Source: CAYNFH01 sp964396385 (GTDB taxonomy: Bacteria > Armatimonadota > Chthonomonadetes > Chthonomonadales > CAJBBX01). From it: a DNA stretch of 28,037 bases. The translations under genes were made by a program, and so were the position numbers. The stretch covers positions 1-28,037 of the forward strand of contig CAYNFH010000062.1 in the NCBI GenBank assembly GCA_964396385.1. Direction: 5' to 3'. This document shows positions 1 to 5,418 of this stretch, one piece after another; the first letter of the stretch is position 1; the number at the start of each line of letters is the position of its first letter. Below the pieces are notes generated by a model. That model worked only from the letters and a program-made list of their open reading frames with translations, did not search any database and had not been told where the DNA came from.

Positions 1-291
1 GTTGGAGTTACCCCCGTCTATCAGGATGTCTCCGGCTTCCAGGAGCGGCGTGAGGGCCGCGATAGTGCTCTCGACTGGCGCGCCGGCTGGGATCATCATC
101 CAGACGACGCGCGGCTTCTCCAGCTTCTCGACCATATCCCCCAGCGTAGCGCAGCGCTCCGCGCCCTGCTTGCACGCTTCGTCCACCGCGGCAGGGTTGC
201 GGTCGAACACCTGTACGTGGTGTCCGCCCTCCAGCAGCCGCTGCGTCATGTTGGCCCCCATCCGTCCAAGGCCTATCATGCCCAACTGCAT
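1..291 (-). CDS. gnd: 6-phosphogluconate dehydrogenase, N-terminal part (runs off the window)
   Basis: Only the first 97 codons are present, read leftward from the ATG at 291-289, and the frame is open to the window edge. The product starts MQLGMIGLGRMGANM, the Rossmann GxGxxG motif typical of 6-phosphogluconate dehydrogenase, and reaches the substrate-binding DGGNSN motif at residues 92-97. These two motifs together separate it from general 3-hydroxyisobutyrate-dehydrogenase-like proteins, although the catalytic Lys region lies outside the window. The enzyme oxidatively decarboxylates 6-phosphogluconate to ribulose 5-phosphate in the cytoplasm. The start fits family N-termini exactly. It lies 92 bp downstream of an SDR gene on the same strand. 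The short NAD- or NADP-preferring GndA type is likely but cannot be decided from this fragment. Confidence 0.9.
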   Translation of the reverse strand, partial: MQLGMIGLGRMGANMTQRLLEGGHHVQVFDRNPAAVDEACKQGAERCATLGDMVEKLEKPRVVWMMIPAGAPVESTIAALTPLLEAGDILIDGGNSN

Positions 292-352
292 CCTAATGCT
301 CCCTCCGGTCGCGGCGTTCAGGCGTTCGGGCGTTCCGGCCCAATATCCGCAT

Positions 353-380
353 CACCTGAACACCTGAACACCTGAACACC
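353..380. repeat. Octamer tandem array (CACCTGAA x3.5)
   Basis: Three full copies of CACCTGAA stand head to tail at 353-376, followed by CACC. The array sits between the SDR stop (384) and the gnd start (291). It is one of several 7-8 bp tandem words in intergenic positions of this window, each locus with its own word. Confidence 0.85.
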
Positions 381-383
381 CTC

Positions 384-1178
384 CTAAATCGGTGACTGGC
401 AGACCCCGCCATCCACCAGCAGCGAGACGCCGGTGATGTAGGACGCGCGCTCCGACGCCAGGTAGACAACGGCGTCCGCGATCTCCCGTGGCTCCGCCAT
501 GCGGCCCAGCGGCACCGCCTTCTCCGCTCGCTCCGTGGCCTCTTCCTCCGTTATGCCCAGCGCTTTCGCGCGCACCTGCGCCAGGTGAACCTGCCGGTCG
601 GTACGCGTATTGCCCGGCAGTACCGCGTTCACAAGGATACCGTATGGCGCCACCTGGTTCGCCATGGTGCGCGTCAGCGCGGAGATGCCGGTGCGCAGGG
701 TGGTGGAGATGGTCAGGTCATCCGAAGGCTGCTTGGCGACCAACGATGTGATGTGGATGATCCGCCCCCACCCTTTCTCGCGCATTACTGGAATCGTGAG
801 CCGGCAGAGTCGCACCACGTTCATCAGCGTGGACTGCACGCCCGCCTCCCACTGCGCATCCGAGAGGTCCATGAACTTGGCCGCGGGCGGCCCGCCCGTA
901 TTCGTCACGAGAATGTCCACGGTGCCGAACTGGTCGACAGTGCGCTTGAACCAGCCCTCCAGGTCCTCCGGGCGGCTCACGTCTGCCGTAACCGTCAGCA
1001 CATCCCGCGGTCCCACGCAAGCCTGGAGGTCGTGCCGGGCCCGCTCCAGCCCATCCGGGTCTCGGGCACAGATGGAGACGCGGCAGTCCTCCTCGGCGAG
1101 GCCGAGCGCCACCGCCTTCCCAATTCCCTTGCTTGCCGCCGCGACCATGGCCACGCGGCCGGACAGTCCTAACTCCAC
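384..1178 (-). CDS. SDR-family oxidoreductase with degenerate active site
   Basis: This 264-residue protein is a short-chain dehydrogenase/reductase related to 3-oxoacyl-ACP reductases (FabG-like). The cofactor loop is AAASKGIG (residues 13-20) instead of TGxxxGIG, and NNAG is replaced by NTGG (93-96). The catalytic Ser is present (S145). At the usual spacing of 13 and 17 residues, Tyr and Lys are replaced by S158 and R162. Such proteins form a known 'BKR-like SDR-like' subgroup with an imperfect tetrad, so reductase activity should not be assumed. The C-terminal part (PLGRMAEP, ITGVSLLVDGG) is normal for the fold. The start is a GTG at 1178 with a GGGAAG element about 9 nt upstream. It is followed by gnd on the same strand. 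Confidence 0.85.
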   Translation of the reverse strand: MELGLSGRVAMVAAASKGIGKAVALGLAEEDCRVSICARDPDGLERARHDLQACVGPRDVLTVTADVSRPEDLEGWFKRTVDQFGTVDILVTNTGGPPAAKFMDLSDAQWEAGVQSTLMNVVRLCRLTIPVMREKGWGRIIHITSLVAKQPSDDLTISTTLRTGISALTRTMANQVAPYGILVNAVLPGNTRTDRQVHLAQVRAKALGITEEEATERAEKAVPLGRMAEPREIADAVVYLASERASYITGVSLLVDGGVCQSPI

Positions 1179-1197
1179 CGAATACGCTTCCCTACAT

Positions 1198-1285
1198 GTA
1201 AATGAGTAAATGAGTGTGCGCCGGAAGCCCCCCGGCCCCCAATTCTGGGGGAGTGTGAGGAACGTACACCCATTTACTCATTTAC
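1198..1285. repeat. Inverted repeat built from a CATTTACT-type tandem word
   Basis: The left arm 1198-1217 and right arm 1266-1285 are reverse complements at 19 of 20 positions, and each arm contains two copies of the word ATGAGTAA/TTACTCAT. The spacer contains an internal CCCCC/GGGGG hairpin around AATTCT. The element fills the gap between the DUF2092 gene (stop at 1290) and the SDR gene (start at 1178). It could act as a transcript-end hairpin, but there is no clear U-tract. Confidence 0.8.
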
Positions 1286-1289
1286 CCAT

Positions 1290-2267
1290 TTACTTCTTCT
1301 TCGCCCGCTTCATCAGCTCACCCGCCGTTATCTTGCGGGTGGGCTTGGATAGGTCCTGAGGCTCGGTGGGGTTGGACGTATCCACCGGCTGGGCGATAAT
1401 CAGTCCGTTCCTGGCACCCTTCTTCCCTCTGGGCTGCGCGGTGGCAGCCGTGGTGTAGAGCAGCGCGTCCGCCGGCCTGATCCAACGGAACGTGTCCTTC
1501 GCCAAGGGCTTGTCTACCATTACCCTGTTGTCGTACGCCACGTGCAGCGGCAGGCCGGGGGTCTCGGGGTCTAGCGGAGGCAGGTTCGGATCGTCCGGCG
1601 GATCCGGCTGCTTCACCGGCTTCGGAATGGGCTTTGAGTCGAACGTGAACCGGCGGAGCAGGTGGTCCGATTGGCCGAAGTAGAGCCGAACCTCGCCCGT
1701 CCTGTCCTCGTTGCCCATGTCCAGCGACACGACGTCGGTCTGAACTCCATCCACCACGGCCGGCTCTACCAACCGTCCGGAGCGGGCCCCTTCCAGCAGG
1801 TGGCTCACGGCGTCCACACCGGTGAGCGCCGCCAGCTCTACCGTAGAAGCCAGGTAATGGAAACCGCTGAAATCCCGCGGGGCGAGAGCCTGCGTATAGA
1901 TCCCCTTCTCCTGAGAGTAGGAGTAGAACATCTTGCCGTCGCATAGGAACCGGCGTACCGCGGATCCGGAGCCCGTGATGGCATGCTCCGTCACCTCGAA
2001 GAGGAGCCGGTTGGGCCGCTGAACGGTCAGGTGCGCCTTTATGACAGGACCGCCGTCATAGGTTGTCTCCTGGTCTAGGGTGCGGAGCGCTCGGTAGGCC
2101 CGCACGGCCTCGTCCATTACTGTGCGCGCCTCCGGAGTAATGGCCCCCTGGCCCAAGGCAGGGCGGGCCGCGGCCACGCACACCATAGATATGAGTATCG
2201 CGCTGTACTTTAGCGCATTCAGACGTTCACGTTTCATGCGCCCCATTTCGGCGACCCTGCGCGGCAT
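1290..2267 (-). CDS. DUF2092-type exported protein (LolA-like fold)
   Basis: This protein of up to 325 residues has a signal peptide (hydrophobic stretch around residues 18-37, then PALGQGA). The mature part resembles DUF2092, a periplasmic family with an outer-membrane-lipoprotein-carrier-like beta fold: an N-terminal helix (MDEAVRAYRALRTLDQ) followed by strands such as LTVQRPNRLLFEV and FLCDGKMFYSYSQ. A Pro/Asp-rich linker near residues 228-245 (PDPPDDPNLPPLDPETPG) precedes the final strands, and the tail is lysine-rich. Start choice is open: the first ATG is at 2267, but the ATGs at 2246 (AGGG 8 nt upstream) and 2237 give more normal signal peptides. The molecular function is unknown; lipid or lipoprotein handling at the envelope is only inferred from the fold. 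Confidence 0.7.
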   Translation of the reverse strand: MPRRVAEMGRMKRERLNALKYSAILISMVCVAAARPALGQGAITPEARTVMDEAVRAYRALRTLDQETTYDGGPVIKAHLTVQRPNRLLFEVTEHAITGSGSAVRRFLCDGKMFYSYSQEKGIYTQALAPRDFSGFHYLASTVELAALTGVDAVSHLLEGARSGRLVEPAVVDGVQTDVVSLDMGNEDRTGEVRLYFGQSDHLLRRFTFDSKPIPKPVKQPDPPDDPNLPPLDPETPGLPLHVAYDNRVMVDKPLAKDTFRWIRPADALLYTTAATAQPRGKKGARNGLIIAQPVDTSNPTEPQDLSKPTRKITAGELMKRAKKK

Positions 2268-2318
2268 TCCTATGCTGCGACGCGAGTTCGGCCGCTTGCT
2301 ATTCAGACCGCCCTAACC

Positions 2319-2439
2319 TGTCATTCCGAAGGAGCGAAGTGATACCTCTGTTATCCCGAGCTCCGCCAGGGATCTGCTTTACGGTGGCTGTGCGTACTCT
2401 GCCGGAGTAAAGCAGATCCCTCACTTGTTCGGGATGACA
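2319..2439. repeat. Interspersed-type inverted repeat (TTCGGGATGACA element)
   Basis: The outer arms TGTCATTCCGAA (2319-2330) and TTCGGGATGACA (2428-2439) pair at 11 of 12 positions. The inner arms GGGATCTGCTTTAC (2369-2382) and GTAAAGCAGATCCC (2407-2420) pair perfectly. A further partial copy, TTATCCCGAG, lies at 2351-2360. Words like these recur between genes in many bacterial genomes. This element is the main content of the gene-free stretch 2268-2588, which otherwise shows nothing recognisable apart from the upstream region of the DUF2089 gene. Confidence 0.75.
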
Positions 2440-2588
2440 TATTGCCGCTGTGGATGTTTCAATGAGGCGCTAGACGCGATTGGGACTGCTTCCATTTCAA
2501 ATCCCGAAACCACACTTGCCAAAACCGCAGCGAATCCGGATGAAACCTTTCGGAAAGCCGCACGTAAGCATCAGTGACGGGGGGAGCC

Positions 2589-2975
2589 ATGAACCGGATA
2601 CTTTCCAACTGCCCCGTGTGCGCCGGGGACCTGGAGGTGACCGAGCTCTCCTGCCCTGAGTGCGACACGCGGGTCCACAGCCGCTTTGCGACGTGCCGCT
2701 TCTGCGCCTTGCCTGCGGAGCAGGCGCAGTTCCTGGAGCTATTCCTGCGGAGCCGCGGCAACCTGAGCGCCGTAGGCGATGAGCTGGGGGTTTCGTTCCC
2801 CACCGTCTCCAAGCGGCTGGACCAGCTATTGAGCTGTCTCGGTCTCGCTGAGGCGCCGCCTCCGGCTCCCGCACGCTCGGAATTCGACGAGCGGGAGCGC
2901 GCCCGCATTCTGGAGCTTCTGGACCGCGGCGAGATCACGGCGGAAGAGGCCGCCCGCAAGCTGCAAGAGATGTAG
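2589..2975 (+). CDS. DUF2089-family zinc-ribbon/HTH regulator
   Basis: A 128-residue protein. The N-terminus has a zinc ribbon with paired cysteines (CPVC, CPEC and CRFC, residues 8-42). It is followed by a helix-turn-helix segment (NLSAVGDELGVSFPTVSKRL) of the DUF2089 family and a C-terminal SHOCT-like helical hairpin (ILELLDRGEITAEEAARKL). The start at ATG 2589 is fixed by a GGGGGGAG Shine-Dalgarno at 2579-2586; an in-frame GTG at 2574 lies upstream of that site and is unlikely. It lies 65 bp before a DUF4097 gene that begins with the same kind of SHOCT-like segment, so it probably acts as a cytoplasmic DNA-binding regulator of that pair. The target is not visible in the sequence. Confidence 0.8.
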   Translation: MNRILSNCPVCAGDLEVTELSCPECDTRVHSRFATCRFCALPAEQAQFLELFLRSRGNLSAVGDELGVSFPTVSKRLDQLLSCLGLAEAPPPAPARSEFDERERARILELLDRGEITAEEAARKLQEM

Positions 2976-2979
2976 AAAG

Positions 2980-3005
2980 GACGGAAGACGGATCCGTCTT
3001 CCGTC
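2980..3005. repeat. Perfect 26-bp palindrome between DUF2089 and DUF4097 genes
   Basis: A self-complementary sequence centred on GGATCC, with arms made of the word ACGGAAG/CTTCCGT. It is followed by TCACCCGTC, which also occurs in the hairpin at 27020-27078. It lies 4 bp after the stop codon of the DUF2089 gene. It could weaken read-through, act as an operator, or be a mobile repeat. Confidence 0.85.
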
Positions 3006-3040
3006 ACCCGTCATCGGTCCCCATCAAAGGGAGGACATCC

Positions 3041-4501
3041 ATGGAAGAGCATATTTCCCGAATCCTGAAGATGCTGGAGGAGGGCAAGATATCCGCCTCC
3101 GAGGCGGAGACCCTCATCTCCGCTCTCCGAGCGGACGCGAAGGCCACGGCTGGAACGTCGACTTCGACCGCCGGCACGCAGAAGCAGGCGGAAAGCCGGA
3201 GCGACGCCGGCACGAAGCCGGAGGAGGGCCGCGCCAAGTCGTTTGAGTTCCAGTGGAGCCAGAAGAAGGGCTTTCCGCTGGACCTGAGCGGCCTCGGCAA
3301 GCAGATCAGCGACGCCGTGAAGAAGATCGATCCGGAGCGGATTGTCCGGGAGGCGCGCTCTGGCCTCTCTAAGAGCAGCCGAAACTGGAGCGTCGCCTTC
3401 AAGGGCTTCACCTGGTTCGGGGACGGCGAGGATGGCCGGCCGGAGAACACCCTGGGCCAACCCACCGCTCGCTCCAGCGAGACGCAGGATTTTGACCTGG
3501 CCCCCGGCTCCGCGGTACAGGTGGAGAACAACTGGGGGCCGATAGCGGTCTTCGGAGGAGCCGACCGGGTCTCCCTCGAGGTAGATCGGGAGGCGTGGGC
3601 ATCAACGGACGAAGAGGCGCGTGCGAAGCTCCAGGAGCTGCGCGTGGAGGCCGGGGCCCACGGCGGCGACGGCGGGCCCTCCCGTCTGGAAGTGCGCGTC
3701 TCCGCCCCGGAAGGGTGGCGTGACGGTACCGTGAGCCTCCGGCTGCACGTGCCGGAGAGCACGCCGATTAAGCTGGCCACCGTCTTCGGCGATGCGCGCG
3801 TGGAGAACACTTCCGCCTCCGTGGAGGTGCACGCCATCAGCGGCGCCATCTCGCTGGACAGCCTCAAAGGGGATATCCACGCGGAGGGTATCAGCGGCGA
3901 GGTGCGCGCTTCCAACATCTCCGGCCCGCTGAGCATCGCCAGTAAGAGCGGAGACCTGACCGCGGAGAACCTGACGCGAGGAGGGACCGTCACGGGAGTG
4001 AGCGGCGACCTGCGCGTCATCAACGTGGAGGGCGGCCGGCTGGAGGCGAAGTCCGTCTCAGGGGATCTGCTGGTTCAGGCGGCGGGCAGGCAGCAGCCCA
4101 TCGACATCACCATGGAGTCGGTTTCGGGTCACCTCAAGCTGGAGAACGCGCGCGGCAACATCTCGCTCAAGTCGGTCTCCGGCCACGTCTCTGCATTCGG
4201 TCTGGACGCCCTTACGCTACAGGCGCAGACCGTCTCCGGCAGCCTGGAGCTGGCGGTGGAGACCCCCTTCGCGGGAACGCTCACGGCCAATACAGTGTCG
4301 GGTGACGTCTCTCTGGCGACGCCCGGCGCGAGCAACTTCCGCTTCACCATCTCCACCCAGTCCGGCAGGCTCGAGTGCGCGCACGAGGTCAACGGCTCCA
4401 GCCGCACGGACACGCTCTGGTCGGGCACCGTGGGCACCGGTGCGGGCAACGTCACCATCCAGACCCGCTCCGGTGACGTCCGCCTGGACAAGCCGGCGTA
4501 G
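3041..4501 (+). CDS. SHOCT-like/DUF4097 beta-strand repeat protein
   Basis: This 486-residue protein starts with a SHOCT-like amphipathic hairpin (ISRILKMLEEGKISASEAE, residues 5-23). A low-complexity Ala/Thr/Ser/Lys linker follows, then a long right-handed beta repeat from about residue 150 to the end. The repeat unit recurs as VSGDL, VSGHL, VSGHV, VSGSL, VSGDV and SGDVRL, the signature of the DUF4097 ('putative adhesin') family. No signal peptide or membrane helix is seen, so the product is likely cytoplasmic or membrane-peripheral despite the family name. The start is ATG at 3041 with GGGAGG 7 nt upstream. Pairing of DUF2089 or SHOCT regulators with DUF4097 proteins is seen in other bacteria (compare YvlB-like proteins) and is linked to envelope stress, which is inference here. 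A strong hairpin follows the gene. Confidence 0.82.
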   Translation: MEEHISRILKMLEEGKISASEAETLISALRADAKATAGTSTSTAGTQKQAESRSDAGTKPEEGRAKSFEFQWSQKKGFPLDLSGLGKQISDAVKKIDPERIVREARSGLSKSSRNWSVAFKGFTWFGDGEDGRPENTLGQPTARSSETQDFDLAPGSAVQVENNWGPIAVFGGADRVSLEVDREAWASTDEEARAKLQELRVEAGAHGGDGGPSRLEVRVSAPEGWRDGTVSLRLHVPESTPIKLATVFGDARVENTSASVEVHAISGAISLDSLKGDIHAEGISGEVRASNISGPLSIASKSGDLTAENLTRGGTVTGVSGDLRVINVEGGRLEAKSVSGDLLVQAAGRQQPIDITMESVSGHLKLENARGNISLKSVSGHVSAFGLDALTLQAQTVSGSLELAVETPFAGTLTANTVSGDVSLATPGASNFRFTISTQSGRLECAHEVNGSSRTDTLWSGTVGTGAGNVTIQTRSGDVRLDKPA

Positions 4502-4568
4502 CAGCGAGCCCAGAGTCTTGAGTTTAAAGCCGAGAGAGTTCCCGCATTGTACGGGATGCCATCGAAAC

Positions 4569-4604
4569 CGAAGAGGCTGGCGTATTGCCGGCCTCTTCGT
4601 TCTT
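4569..4604 (+). terminator. Intrinsic terminator between convergent genes
   Basis: A 13-bp stem (4569-4581 with 4587-4599, one G-U pair), a 5-nt loop GTATT, and a short U-rich tail TTCTT. It lies 68 bp after the DUF4097 stop and 18 bp before the end of the convergent Uma2 gene. Confidence 0.75.
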
Positions 4605-4621
4605 ACAGCGACTGGTCTTCG

Positions 4622-5290
4622 TCATGCCCCGCCGTCTTGCTCCTCATCCGCGAGGTCGAAGATTTGCTGGACTTGAATCGAGAAGCCTGGGAGGATGTCG
4701 CCACCTTCGAGAATGTCTTTGGCCTCCAGGGCCTTGACTTGTGTGGGATCCGAATAGACGCTTATGGACCGTGTCTCCGGATCAAAAAGCCAAACCTGCC
4801 GGCTGCCCGCCTCGAAGTACTCCGTAGTCTTTAGAGCCATTTCCGCGCGCGTATTGCTGGGACTCAGGACCTCTATGGCGATGTCCGGTCCTAGTTCCGC
4901 GAACTGCGTGTGCGGGGCCTTGCGGTTTGGAAGCCTGTCCCAACGTATGAAGGCAACGTCGGGGATCCGTATGAGTCCTGGCCTCAAGCGCATCATGCCA
5001 TCGGGCGCGGTAACGGTGCCTAGCCTCTTTCCGCTCAGAGAGTTGCGCAACAACTGGATCAGTACGCCTGCAACGATGGACTCGTAGACCCCCACTGGCT
5101 TCTCCACAAGGACTCCGTCAACGAGCTCGAATAACCGCCTCTTCTGTTCCCGGAAGCCAATTACATGCTGCTCTGTAGCGATTCCAAGAGGCGGATCGAC
5201 CCGAACCCTCGACGGAGGGACTCCGCCAAGGCGCTCCAGGAGGTCCGCTACCGTTTCGGCCGTGGTTGTTTGTTCTAGAGTCGCGGTCAT
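4622..5290 (-). CDS. Uma2-family (DUF820) putative endonuclease
   Basis: A 222-residue protein with the restriction-endonuclease-like Uma2 core. The helix-strand region FELVDGVLVEKPVG (residues about 54-67) is followed by the PD motif (RIPDVAFIRWD, about 107-117) and the acidic strand DIAIEVLSPSNT (about 135-146), then KTTEYFEAGSRQVWLFDP. The Asp of PD and the Glu of EVLSPS are the usual metal ligands of this PD-(D/E)XK group. Uma2 genes are often multicopy and their biological targets are unknown. The start is ATG at 5290, with GAGGA 8 nt upstream. A second member of the family is at 23061-23768 but is clearly divergent. The gene appears monocistronic. Confidence 0.85.
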   Translation of the reverse strand: MTATLEQTTTAETVADLLERLGGVPPSRVRVDPPLGIATEQHVIGFREQKRRLFELVDGVLVEKPVGVYESIVAGVLIQLLRNSLSGKRLGTVTAPDGMMRLRPGLIRIPDVAFIRWDRLPNRKAPHTQFAELGPDIAIEVLSPSNTRAEMALKTTEYFEAGSRQVWLFDPETRSISVYSDPTQVKALEAKDILEGGDILPGFSIQVQQIFDLADEEQDGGA

Positions 5291-5356
5291 CTTTCTGGTC
5301 CTCTGCGCGAAGCTCGCTCCAACACAATCACCTTATCACAGTCCGCAGGACACGTC

Positions 5357-5399
5357 AACGCGGCCCGGAGGGATGGGACTTCCCTCCGGGCCGCGTTTT
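5357..5399. terminator. Strong GC hairpin downstream of the glycosidase gene
   Basis: A perfect 17-bp stem (5357-5373 with 5381-5397) and 7-nt loop. It stands 20 bp past the stop of the leftward glycosidase gene and before the Uma2 gene on the same strand. The TTTT tract is on the + strand side, while the minus-strand transcript has only a short UU after the stem, so termination may be partial leftward. Confidence 0.65.
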
Positions 5400-5418
5400 A
5401 CTTGAAGCAACAGACGAG

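Noticed and set aside
2459..3007. Minus-strand frames opposite the DUF2089 gene
   Set aside because: Ser/Arg-rich antisense translation with no motifs, while the + strand has a zinc ribbon, HTH and strong ribosome site.
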